Source: Entamoeba invadens IP1 (lineage: Eukaryota > Evosea > Mastigamoebida > Endamoebidae). From it: 64,000 bases of DNA. The stretch is taken from assembly GCF_000330505.1 (NCBI RefSeq), contig NW_004443692.1, positions 1,057,408 through 1,121,407 on the forward strand, given 5' to 3'. This document shows, piece after piece, positions 39,328 to 49,525 of this stretch (within the stretch, counting starts at the first letter, position 1; the number at the start of each line of letters is the position of its first letter). The notes beneath the pieces were generated by a model. The model was not told where the DNA came from and made no database searches. It saw only the letters and a list, made by a program, of their open reading frames with translations. A program made the translations under genes and the position numbers.

Positions 39328-41085
39328 TCAAAGCTCAATGGGGAACTGATAGAAATTCTCTCCACTAACTCTCTTTGTATTCACCTTTTGAGTAAACTCT
39401 TCGATATGGTCAGTTTTGATGTAACACACACCTCTGCCTTCTTTAGACACACTCCATACATTCTCAAACACATTCTCGATTTTAAAGTTTTCATACTCTT
39501 CCACAAATAGTATCTCTTGCTTGTTCTTGATGACAATGATGTCGTTACAATAAAGGATTACACCTTCTCCCCAATTCTCACCATCATAAACTTCAATGGT
39601 GTTTTCTTCCTGAATATTTCTTCCAAAAGCAAAGACTCCATACTTCTCTCCTGATTCCCAATCCCCAATCTGTTGTTCCATTCGAGCCAGTTGCTTGATT
39701 TTTTCGATGCTTTTTTGAACTTTTTCTTCTCCTCTTTGTTTGATCTTTTTGAGCATTTCAATGCCTGTTGTGTTACTTTCACAGTCGACCAAATACGTTT
39801 CCCAGAATGTGATTTCCTCATTTGTGATTAACGTGTCTTTCACAGCTGAAAACAACTTGTCCCTCTCTTCAGAGTCATTTTTCATATCATCGACAATAGC
39901 AAGCATACTCCGACTAAAGTAGTTCAATGATTCTTCGCACATCACACAATAACTCTGGTACCCATCGCCAACCTCAACAAGACAAGTCGTCAGCATTCCT
40001 TCATTTTTACCTCCGTTTTTGATGTATTTACAAACTCCCTCGACTGCTCGATTTCTGTGAATTAGAGTGTGAATAGCTTGATTGTGTAAGACTGATTTAA
40101 CTGAGGATATAAGTTCCGAGCCTTTATTCAATTTTTCTTTCAAGTTATTTAAGAAGATAGGGACAGCAATTTCTTTCTTTAGTTTCGGGGTAGTCATATA
40201 GTCCAATGGACTTTTAATTGGTGTGACGATTGTCGGCGTGGTGATATTAACAATTTTGCTCGACCCCACTGAAAGTATTCCACTCTTCTCTCTTCTTTCT
40301 AATTTACTCATAGACATCGACATCTTCGGTTGCACATTTTTGATTTTCTTGGACTTTTCTGACCCACTTTTGTCGGAGCTCTTCTTCTGTTTCTTGGAAG
40401 CAGAAGACTCCCCGGACGAGCTTTTAGAGTCCGACGTAAAACGGTGACGTGTCTTCTTTTTGTCTTCTTTGTTTCGTTTTGCTTGTTCTTCCTCTTCTGC
40501 TTTCTGCTTTAATTTTGCTTGTTTGACTCTTTCAATCATCTCTTCTTCTTCTCTTCGTTTTTTCTCTTCTTCGATCTTTTGATTTTGTTCAGCTAAAAGT
40601 CTCTCCTTTTCTTTCTGTTTTTGAGTCTCAAGTTCAACTTTGAGTCGTTCATTTTCCTTTCTCAGTTTCTCTTTGTTTTCATTTTCAATTCGTTCTTCCT
40701 CTTTTTGCTTTTCCAATAATAGTTGTTGTTTCAATAATTCATTTTCTTTTCTAAGCCGTTCCTTCTCTTCATCAATCTTCTTTTCATTTTCACTTTTCTC
40801 ATCAGTGTTTTGATTGGTCTTTTCTGGTCCTTTTCTTTTAGGGGGAACAGGAGGGAGCATCTCTGCGTTTCTAGTTATTGGTGATAATGGGTCTTGTTTC
40901 ATAAAAGACTTTGGGGAATATTCTTTATTTTTTGTAACAAGTGGAGGGATGGGTGGTTGTGCTCTTTTTGGGAGTTTTGGACGAGGTTTAGGTGTGGTTT
41001 TTGGAGTTGTGGTTTGTTTTTGAAGGAGCTGTGCAAAATTGAGTGAGGCTGGTGGGTGTTGGCGGTTTAAATCTATTTTGCTCAT
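39328..41085 (-). CDS. Proline-rich coiled-coil protein with C-terminal PH-like module
   Basis: The protein has 585 residues. Residues 1-100 are proline-rich with PPIPP- and PPVPPK-type stretches that could bind SH3 domains. Residues about 100-215 form a long charged coiled coil (KERLRKENELLKQQLLLEKQ and similar). Residues 215-310 are Ser/Lys-rich. Residues about 315-480 are helical and could be a divergent Dbl-homology domain, because a PH-like segment follows (about 485-580, GEGVILYCNDIIVIKNKQ, then ENVWSVSKEG). If so, it would be a Rho exchange factor of the type abundant in Entamoeba, but the DH signature (MPVQRxxRY) is absent. Otherwise it is a cytoskeletal adaptor. Coding is clear; function is uncertain. 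Confidence 0.75.
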   Translation of the reverse strand: MSKIDLNRQHPPASLNFAQLLQKQTTTPKTTPKPRPKLPKRAQPPIPPLVTKNKEYSPKSFMKQDPLSPITRNAEMLPPVPPKRKGPEKTNQNTDEKSENEKKIDEEKERLRKENELLKQQLLLEKQKEEERIENENKEKLRKENERLKVELETQKQKEKERLLAEQNQKIEEEKKRREEEEMIERVKQAKLKQKAEEEEQAKRNKEDKKKTRHRFTSDSKSSSGESSASKKQKKSSDKSGSEKSKKIKNVQPKMSMSMSKLERREKSGILSVGSSKIVNITTPTIVTPIKSPLDYMTTPKLKKEIAVPIFLNNLKEKLNKGSELISSVKSVLHNQAIHTLIHRNRAVEGVCKYIKNGGKNEGMLTTCLVEVGDGYQSYCVMCEESLNYFSRSMLAIVDDMKNDSEERDKLFSAVKDTLITNEEITFWETYLVDCESNTTGIEMLKKIKQRGEEKVQKSIEKIKQLARMEQQIGDWESGEKYGVFAFGRNIQEENTIEVYDGENWGEGVILYCNDIIVIKNKQEILFVEEYENFKIENVFENVWSVSKEGRGVCYIKTDHIEEFTQKVNTKRVSGENFYQFPIEL

Positions 41086-41629
41086 TCTGAATATTTTAAG
41101 TAATTCACTTTCCTTTACCTTGAATCTTCTTCGTTTTGGACAGAGTCTACTTTGTTATAGTTTACAATTCATTCAAATTATTAAAAACAGAAACTTGATT
41201 CCAAAATTAAATTTCTGTTTTATTATTCATTATAGTTTAAATAAAATTATATAAATCAGTTTTTACAGTTCCTCTTTTCTTTTTCACTTTACTTATATTG
41301 CAAATTAAAATAAAAATTATTGTAATTTGATTGTGACGTGGATTATATAAATAGAATTAAAAAGTTATCAAAGTTAATAAACTATTATATAAAGTCGGAT
41401 TTTTAATTAACGATGGAGAAAATTAACTATATATTTAGTTTTTTAATTATAATAAATAGCTTTTTTTTCTTTTTTTTTCGAAATAATAATTTTTTTGTTT
41501 TATTTTTAAATTTTTTAACTTTTTAACCAAATTATACATTTAAAAAAAGAAAGCAAGAAATGTGGAGTTTGTTATTTTTTCTCTGGCTAATTTCCAAGTA
41601 ATATCAACCAACCGGCAGACGATTTAATA

Positions 41630-41809
41630 CAGTCAGTCTTTTAACGTTATCTGGTGCCTTTTGGACCATAAAAAATGGAATAATTCGGGGAGCAGTCCCA
41701 AAAATCCATCCCAATTGTTTCGGGTTTTTTCACGCTTTACCTAATGCCTGATGTTTAGACAAAAATGAAGCTATTTTTTGTCCACCAGATAACGTTGAAA
41801 GACTGACTC
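41630..41809. mobile_element. Mariner-type miniature inverted-repeat transposable element (MITE), 180 bp
   Basis: Terminal inverted repeats of 27 bp (41630-41656 and 41783-41809) agree at 25 of 27 positions; they start CAGTCAGTCTTT and end ATCTGGTG. A TA dinucleotide directly flanks each end (41628-41629 and 41810-41811), the target-site duplication of the Tc1/mariner superfamily. Subterminal GGAC plus A-run stretches are also inverted. The interior has no ORF, so the element must depend on a transposase elsewhere. Mariner-like transposons are known in Entamoeba genomes such as E. invadens. Confidence 0.85.
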
Positions 41810-43600
41810 TATAGTTAATTACAGAAGTGTCATTGTTATAAGGCGATTAATAGGTCATACCAATTGATTAAAAAAGCAAAGAAAAAGATTGACAAATAGC
41901 ATTTCTTTGAGAATGTCAAATGGTAAAAATTAATAAGAAATTTACTATTTATTTATGGTTTTTAATTAGCGATGGTCGATACTATATATTATAATATAAA
42001 AAAACTGATATAGTAAATTTCCTTGTTGTATTTTTGGAATATCGTTAATTAGAAATCAGACTTTAGATAAACTAAGCTTTAAATTCTTGAAATAACAAAT
42101 ATTAATACAACGTATTAATATTTTGAAAAACATTTTTAATACCAATTTGTTTTTATTTTTTAAACACTTTTTGAAAAACTCCAATCCATTATTTATAATT
42201 AAATTGTTTGGTTCAAATCAGCAGCTTTTAGATATTTTAAAAAACAACATTCATTGTGTTGAAAAAATATCTACAAAAAATAACAAAATAACTAGATATA
42301 AATCAATACATTTTACTAATATTTATTAATATGATTATAATTCAAAATTGTTATTTTTTAACAAAAATAATTCTTTAAATAACTTTTGTTTTTTGAAAAA
42401 GTTATTGAAAAAAGGGGTCAATATAGCGAAGATTTTTGGTGTTATTTCGCTTTATTTTTGTGATTAAAAAAATACAAAACATTAGGAACAAAATAGAAAA
42501 AAATTAAAAAAATGTTTATCAAATCTAAAATCATTTGATATGAAAAAAATGATGAAAAAAATAATCGAACTTAAAACCAATTGTTACTATTAGTAAACTA
42601 TAATGAAACAATTTTTCTGATAATGACGTTTTTTCCCATTGACAGAAATGTTTTTTGAACTTTCATTTTTCTTCGATTTTTGTGAATTTTTTCCATTTTT
42701 GAACACTTTAGGATGCAACATTTTTATGCTAAAACTCGGGAAACAAGTAGAATAAAAACTTAATTATTAAATGTCAAATGAAGTGATATTGCGTGGAAAA
42801 GAAAAATAGCAATTAACAAGTATGGTATATTAATAATTAAATTATGGTTATCTACTTATACGCACGGCAAAGAATCGAGTTTTTAAAAATATGATTTTGA
42901 CAGGAAAATATTCTTCCAACTTTTCTGATCAACTAAGGTCGAGCTTCTCTAAACATTCGAATATCGAAAAACAAAAACTTTAAGCCAAAAAAAATATTCG
43001 GCATTTTTGCATTTGTGTCTGTGTGCTGGCGCAACCCGGTTATTCAAAAAATGTTTTAGTTTTCCAATAACAAATAACTATTAAGATGCCATAACCAAAT
43101 TAAAAGTATAGTTAAATAACTGCAATAAGGGTTGATTTGCGATACTCGCAGGAATGTGGTTTGTTGGTATCACAATGCCAAAAAATGAGGAAAATGAAAA
43201 TGAACCCTAGTAATAAAACCAAAAAACAACTCCTTTCTTTTCATTGTATCTTTCAGTTCGTGCGAGTTTATGCCATTATTCGGGAAAAGTCAACAATGAA
43301 ATCGTCCAAAAATGGCGGTGCTAAAATAGAAATGTGCGGTTTCAGAAAGGGGAAGGGCAAAACACCCTACACAATAATACTTGGGGGATTATCCCAATAA
43401 AATGGGTGCAAGTGTACTGATTGAATTTAAAATGTAGGCAATAACCAATTTTGTCGCGTGTTCCAAATTCAACAAAAATACCCCTTATTGATTAAATAAT
43501 CCCGATAATATGCTGTACTTATCGAGCGACACCATTCTTAATGGGCGTGTTTACAAATAGACTAACATTTTTAGAGGCACTAATTTGGGCTGTGGTGTGG

Positions 43601-43617
43601 AATTTAAAACCACGGAA
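43601..43617 (+). promoter_or_regulatory. TATA-like and GAAC-like promoter of the small acidic ORF
   Basis: AATTTAAAA (43601-43609) and CGGAACTA (from 43613) lie 20-37 bases before the ATG at 43638. The order TATA-like then GAAC-like resembles Entamoeba core promoters and supports the small ORF as a transcribed gene. Confidence 0.4.
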
Positions 43618-43637
43618 CTACAAAGGAGCAGTAAACG

Positions 43638-43865
43638 ATGCAGACGCCGCGTTCAGTATGTTCAGAGCCAGATAATATGTTTGAGAGCCAAAGCGCGTCT
43701 GAAGGAGTTTCCGAAGAGACCTTGACTGGGTGTGCGTCCAAGTTTTCAGAGACGTCCGAGTATACAGAAGCAGACCTTGAGGTCTTGCAAATCCTCGAGG
43801 ACGATGGAACTCGTGTTCCCGACAAGAGCCAAAGTGTTAGCAGGTGTATAAACCCTGGTTTCTAA
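43638..43865 (+). CDS. Small acidic protein ending RCINPGF (RCxNPGF pair, copy 1)
   Basis: The protein has 75 residues and starts at an ATG preceded by TATA-like and GAAC-like elements. It is acidic and Ser/Glu-rich, with no signal peptide or membrane helix. Its end is RCINPGF. Downstream copy 2 (44662-45093) ends RCCNPGFL and shares an acidic stretch followed by EVL-x-I about 25 residues before the end: EADLEVLQI here, VADEEVLDI there. A single Cys in the middle (LTGCAS versus LGNCSF) may also correspond. The shared tail, local duplication and promoter support a real gene family of unknown function. The frame upstream has a stop at 43632, so there is no longer start. Confidence 0.55.
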   Translation: MQTPRSVCSEPDNMFESQSASEGVSEETLTGCASKFSETSEYTEADLEVLQILEDDGTRVPDKSQSVSRCINPGF

Positions 43866-44661
43866 TCCGTGTAAATTTGTATTAATTAATTATTTATTCC
43901 TATTGGTCGAAATGTATTTGGTTTTGTCATACGCACTACAAACAGAACACAAAGTTAATTTGTGTCTCTTATAAATCAATTCTCATGTTAGTATTAGATT
44001 GGGCGAATTTAAGTAACTCATGACAGGGTTTTGAAAAACGTCGATGTTTCCATTATTCACTTTTTTATTGTGGAAAACTAGGGTTGATATTGTGGTGATT
44101 ATAAATAGCGCCATGTTCTTTTCTCGGGCATAATTACAACTTGGTTTGTGATAATTATAGTCACCACATTTATCCCTTTTATTTCAATTAAAACAGCGTC
44201 TTTGTATTTATAAGCAAGTCTTAGTAACAGTTGGACAATATTGCTAAAGTGATTGAAACAAAGAGTTTGCAAAATAATAAACGATTAACACAACTCGTTC
44301 AATGTTAAACTTGTATTGAATTGTTTTCCATTTTATATGAAAAAAGACCGAAATTAAAGGGGACGAGTTGTTTAAGTAAAAAATGCCGAAATTACGTAGC
44401 ACAAGCAATGTTCGCCAAAACAAATCTGGATGGAAAGATTTGGTCTGAAAATTCACATCGACAAAAGTCGATCGCCAGTGGAAAAAAAGCTCTTTCTATA
44501 TTTATGCAACTTTTTTCGCAAATAGAACATTCAAAGGACTCTACCCTTTGCGTTTCAGATTCATCCCAAAACCCCTGCATTGTTGGCCGAAACTGGCCCG
44601 TCATTCCCCAGTTTTGGTTTCATAAATCAACAACCAAGCTACAACGAAATGAAATCGATCT
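43866..44661. other. Gap between the two RCxNPGF ORFs, with a fold-back repeat
   Basis: This 0.8 kb contains an imperfect inverted repeat at 44093-44170 (listed separately). From 44390 the composition is coding-like in two frames (44321-44665 and 44580-44786), neither starting at a convincing ATG; one may be part of an unrecognised 5' exon of copy 2. Confidence 0.45.
44093..44170. repeat. Imperfect inverted repeat (fold-back), about 17-bp arms
   Basis: Arm 1 reads TGTGGTGATTATAAATA (44093-44109). The reverse complement of the other arm (ending at about 44170) reads TGTGGTGACTATAATTA, 15 of 17 identical. About 45 bases separate the arms. It may be a short non-autonomous element between the paired small ORFs; no clear target duplication was seen. 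Confidence 0.55.
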
Positions 44662-45093
44662 ATGAATTCTTTTATCATCCAAATACCTCTTTTTGTGGCT
44701 TCAATGGACGCAAACACATTTCAAGTTCTCCATATTATGAATGTTCTTGCACAACATCAAAATCTTATCGAAGTAAAGACCTTTAACGAAGCCTTCGTCA
44801 TTTCACTATTTAATTCTTTCAAAGAACTGTATTATTCATTCGTGATGCAGTCGGACAACAACTCGCTCTTTGAGTTTTCCGCAGACAGCATCTACTACGA
44901 CCCGTCAATGTCAAGCAAGTCTCTTGGAAACTGTTCGTTTGACGACGTCGACAACGAAGAAAGCTCTGAAGACTTGGACGTCGCCGACGAGGAAGTCCTT
45001 GATATTATGACTACCTATGACGTACTTGGAAGCGACCATAGTATTAGAGACATGATGCTACCTAAAAGATGTTGCAACCCGGGTTTTTTGTAA
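44662..45093 (+). CDS. Small acidic protein ending RCCNPGFL (RCxNPGF pair, copy 2)
   Basis: The protein has 143 residues from the ATG at 44662, or 129 from the ATG at 44704 (MDANTFQVLH). The first half is a mixed, partly hydrophobic helical segment (NVLAQHQNLIEVKTFNEAF, then FNSFKELYYSFVM), and the second half is highly acidic (DDVDNEESSEDLDVADEEVL), as in copy 1. The end is RCCNPGFL. No signal peptide, membrane helix or known domain is recognised. Because the frame upstream is partly open in other phases, a 5' exon cannot be excluded. Possible roles range from a binding peptide to a Cys-modified tail; none is supported. Confidence 0.55.
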   Translation: MNSFIIQIPLFVASMDANTFQVLHIMNVLAQHQNLIEVKTFNEAFVISLFNSFKELYYSFVMQSDNNSLFEFSADSIYYDPSMSSKSLGNCSFDDVDNEESSEDLDVADEEVLDIMTTYDVLGSDHSIRDMMLPKRCCNPGFL

Positions 45094-45865
45094 ATTTATT
45101 TATTGTGTTAGTACATCTTAACTTTATGGAGCAATTAAATCAGTCATAAAGATACAAACACGTTATATCTTAATCATTTTTATTTTCAACTTATAATCAA
45201 TCTGAATAAGGTTTTAGGTGTTTATCTTGAATTTTGTTATAATTATTACTTGTATTATACTCATTTCTTTTTGTTTAAAAACAATTAAAACCCACTCCAA
45301 ATTAATTTTAAATTATTACTATTATTTAATAACAATAGTTCTATTTATTTATTCCATTATAATAATGTTTTTTTTAATATCAACAAATAAAATTGCATAA
45401 ATTTTTTTTAAATTTAATTATTAAAATTTTGCGTGGAAACACTGTGGCTATTTATGCATTCAAATTGCTTTACTAAAAACATGAAAATGTTATTTCGAAT
45501 CTGATTAACTTATTTAGTAAAATTATAGTTAATAGTGTTTTTTTATATAGTTTCATTTGTAGTAATTATAAAAAAAGAATGAAAAGATAGCAAAACTGCA
45601 TTTCAGTGACCCGATAAAAAATCGCATATTATGAGTCAAATTTATTTAAAATTCATTGATCTATTCATTATATTATAAATAAATTATAAATAAATTAATT
45701 GTAATACCATTTAATTTTTTTCTAAATTTACTAAATTCTCATAAAAACAAAAAAAAACTATATATAGAAAATACATTTAAAAATAGATATTCCCGAAATG
45801 ACAAAGCAATTTCAACCATATTTTACTTTTAAACAAGAGAGCCACTTTGATTGAACGACGAGTAA
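45094..45865. other. AT-rich intergenic region
   Basis: This 0.77 kb lies between two rightward genes and is mostly A/T; a 60-codon frame at 45218-45400 is low-complexity Ile/Phe/Tyr noise. TTGAACGACG 10-20 bases before the kinase ATG may be its GAAC-like element. Confidence 0.5.
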
Positions 45866-48800
45866 ATGGAGCACGAACAAAGAAAGAAGTCCATGACTCC
45901 TTTGGGTTGTCGACTTTGGTTTCTCGCTACATTTGCATACGCGACGTTGATGAACACGATTCCAATTTGTGGGGATAATGTAGTGAGTGGGGTTGAAGAA
46001 TGCGATGGGTCACTGCACTGTACGAACTGTTACTGCGACGACGGGTATAACGCATACAACGGGTCTTGTGTTCCAAAGTGTGAAGTAGAAGGGTGTTTAA
46101 GTTCGTGTATATCACCAAATGAGTGTTCCATTTGTCGAACTCCCGCATATCAAAGTGATTGTCACCGATGTGGGGATGGATTTTATCCAGAAGGGTTTTT
46201 AGAGTGTGTTCCATTTGATTTCAAATATGTTTCGACGTGTCACAAAGTTTTATACGAAACACAAAGAAAAACAGTGCAAACAATTGAATTGAGTTCATCC
46301 CTGGAAACCTCTCCACTAGTATTCGATATGTATAAAGAAGATTTTGTGTTGACTCAAGAAAGCTGTGGGTTCACATTTGATAAAACTGTTTCATATGTGA
46401 AAGGTATTTGGTTTGAGTTAACAGTGACGGAGAGTGGGTATTATGCATTTGACACAGACATGTTGTTCGCACAAGAAAATATCGATTATTATACACTCCA
46501 ATTCATCGAGTTTGGATTTGACTCAGTCTTGTCAATTCAAGACGTGTGCCCGTCGACGAATGAAAGTTATAATGTGCATTGTATAAGCTACAACGATGGT
46601 TTAAGGTCGCTCATCAAAAGTGCATCACTTGTGACATTTCTGAGGCAACAAAGCTACTTCCTTCATGTCTTCGGACACTATGGGACAGTACCAACAAGTG
46701 ACATCAAAATGTTTGTACACAAAATGTCGCATCCATGCGATGAAAGAAAACGAGTGTTGTCTTGGAACGATATTAACGAGGTTCGTGTGGTCACCGTTAA
46801 CACGGCTAACTCAATAACAAGTTCAACAATATGCTCAACGCGACAAGAAAAGGGGGATTGGTATTTAATCCCAGGTTCCGAGAAAACATTATTAGTGTCA
46901 ACTTGTGGGGATGACCCTGCACTCGACACGTACATTCAACTTATAAGAGTTCCATCGACTAAAAATGGAGAAATAAAATCGTGTATAGACCAAAGTGCTG
47001 AGTGTGTTCAATACAGTGACAGAGGGTGTGGCTCAAATGCCAGATTAATCGAACGACTGAGTGATGGATATTATTACTATATTTTTATATCAGCAACATT
47101 AATCATTCAATTCAATGTCACATTTAAATCGGTTTGTCCATACAATTGTGTGAATGGATATTGTTCAACGGCAATAGGTGGATGTATATGTAATCCAGGA
47201 TTTATTAAACGTGATGAAATGTGCACTTCTTGTGGAAATGGAGTCTTGGACTTTGATGAAGAATGTGACTTGAGTGTTACTGATGAATACCCTAGACACT
47301 GTTCCAAAAGTACTTGTATGTGTAATTACGGGTACAGACCAATTGCTATTAATAACGTTACAAGATGCGCTTTGCCGACTTGTGGAAACAACATCATCGA
47401 AGACTATGAAGAAGTTTGCTTGATTTTACATAGCAATAATTTTAGTTATTCTTTAAATGCATCAAATTAAGAAATTCAATTTATAATATAACAACACAAT
47501 AAATGATATCAAGTGCGACTCTGGAGTTGGGTGTGTGCACTGCGAGTGTGTAAATGGGTATCTTCCATATTCCACACCACATACAAACTGTTTGGTAACA
47601 ACATGTGGTAACAACAAAGTGGACCCAGGAGAACAATGTGATGGGACAGTGGGGTGTTTTGAGTGTGAGTGTATTAAAGGATATCATCGCAAAGGATTTA
47701 ATTGTCAAAAAGACAATTACTTTTTGTATTATATTTACCTTATCGCGGTTGTATACTCAATCTATATTATCGCATTTTTCATATTATTAACGTATTTCGT
47801 AATAAAATACAAACAAATCAACGATGTCATCGCTTTTGAGAAACAAGACGAGGGCCAGGAATTGGTCATTGGAACGAATGAAGAACTCGACAAGTCCAAA
47901 ACATTTTATTTGAACCTCCCGAACGAATTTTTCGATGTCACTCCACGTGTGATCAACTTTTCACAAGATAATGCACGTGTTGAGGTTGGGAAGATAACAG
48001 AGCGGATGTGCTTGGTTACAAACTACTCGGACGAGTCAATGAAATTTGCGTTCTATGCGACGTCTGACAAGAAGTTCCAAATTGCGTTTCGCCCACAAAA
48101 AGGTGAATTGAAAAAGCACTCAGAAATTTTAGTGAAAATGCGAATTGTGTTACAGTGCACAACAATTATACATGAAAGTGTCTATATTTCTGCTTCATTT
48201 TCGCGATTCAAGAAATTACTCCGCACAACTTCATTTGTCACAAAATCACAGAAGAGCGACTCGAAGCGTCAACCCTCCGATAAACTCACAAACAACTCCT
48301 TTTCGAGCCATTCCACACGAACAAGTTTCTCTTCTGAAAACACAGACATCAATTACTTGGTAAAGAAGCCAAAGGCCTTTTACACTTATATCACTATAGA
48401 AGCACAAAGCCAATTATCTACAAGACTCGACTGGGACGAATTGTTCTTATTCCAACCTCCAATAGGTCAAGGCACATTCGGAATTGTCTTTAGAGCAACG
48501 TGGAGACAACAGGAAGTTGCCGTGAAAATGGTCAAAACGGATCAAGACTCTGCCCATAATTTGATGCCAAGTTTTGAGAAAGAAGTTGAGTTACTTGAAA
48601 CCATGCGGTCGCCTTATATCGTCACATTTATTGGGTCTTGTGTTGCAGAAGATTGTTTGTCGTTGGTCACGGAGTTCTGCACATTTGGCTCATTGAAAAA
48701 GTTTATCAAAGAGAATCCAGTCAATGCAGCAATGAAGATCCGGTGCTGTTTAGATGTTGCAAAAGGGATGGCATATTTACACAACAACAATGTGACACAC

Positions 48801-49373
48801 CGAGACCTGAAACCAGACAATTGTTTAGTAGTGAATGATAATCCAAACAGTGATGTCGTCGTCAAAGTCTCTGACTTTGGAACTTCTCTGCAATTTATAG
48901 AAAACTGCAAAACTTCCTCAACACGAGAAGTTGGAACACCAGTATATATGGCACCAGAAGTTTTAACAAGTAATATCCTTCATGGGAAATCAGATGTGTT
49001 CTCATATGCTATTACTATTTTAGAAATTTGGATCGGAAAGTGCCCATACTCCCCTTTACTCTTCCCAGACAACGAATCTATTTGGAACTTCGTGACTTCT
49101 GGAAAAAGACTGGAAATACCAGCGACGTGTCCTTACTCAAGAATTATCAAAAAATGCTGGAGAAGTAAAGAAAATAGAAGGCCAGCATTTACTGCAATCG
49201 AGACATATTTTCTTGCTTTACTCAAAAACGAGAAGACATCAAACACAGTCGTCGATGTTGTACAAAAGGGTGAAGATGATGATGTATCAATGTCCTGTAT
49301 ATACAAGACTGTGGTATTAACAGACAACAGTCCACCAGTTTCTGTCGTCCAACGCTCGAAAACCTTAGTCTAA
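45866..49373 (+). CDS. Cys-rich transmembrane receptor-like protein kinase (TMK), one intron
   Basis: Exons are 45866-47413 and 47514-49373; the 100-nt intron begins GTTTGC and ends CAAG, phase 0. The spliced protein has 1135 residues. A signal peptide lies in the first about 35. The ectodomain has repeated Cys units of the form CGN-x(5-7)-EECD (CGDNVV...EECDG, CGNGVL...EECDL, CGNNII...EECDS, CGNNKV...EQCDG). One membrane helix spans about 584-615. Residues about 653-753 look like an MSP/PapD-like beta fold. The kinase domain has GQGTFG (834-839), VAVK (Lys about 854), HRDLKPDN (945-952) and DFG (970-972), all intact. Entamoeba has many such TMKs, involved in signalling, phagocytosis and growth (family knowledge). 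This kinase belongs to the tyrosine-kinase-like group by motif style. Confidence 0.92.
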
Positions 49374-49525
49374 TGTTTCTATTTGTATAGTTCAATTTAC
49401 TATTTTATTTATTATTCCAAAAATAGATAGAATACATTTGAAGGTTCTATTTAATGATGTCTATATTATTAATAAATAACAAACCAACAAAAAAACTATG
49501 ATAAAACTGGTCCGACTAACTCATG

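Larger units (their letters stand above)
41086..43637. other. 2.5-kb gene-poor region containing a mariner-type MITE
   Basis: This is very AT-rich to about 41550, then has the miniature inverted-repeat element at 41630-41809. The rest is broken AT-rich sequence. Around 43100-43420 an 87-codon frame with a TTG start has mixed composition but no supporting features. This looks like a graveyard of mobile-element debris. Confidence 0.5.

Noticed and set aside
43137..43400. 87-codon plus-strand frame near the MITE
   Set aside because: Starts at TTG, is mixed in composition and shows no similarity to the RCxNPGF pair; more likely debris.
44321..44665. 114-codon frame overlapping the start of RCxNPGF copy 2
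   Set aside because: Begins with TTG, has no domain, and overlaps the next start by chance (ATGA). It might be part of an exon but cannot be supported.
46000..47350. CxCNPGF in the kinase ectodomain as a third member of the RCxNPGF family
   Set aside because: There it is part of an EGF-like Cys unit (CICNPGFIKRD) inside a secreted domain, not a C-terminal tail; the likeness is coincidental.
45866..47470. Kinase ectodomain and kinase as two separate genes
   Set aside because: Removing the intron 47414-47513 restores the CGNNII...EECDS repeat and joins the halves, so it is one gene.
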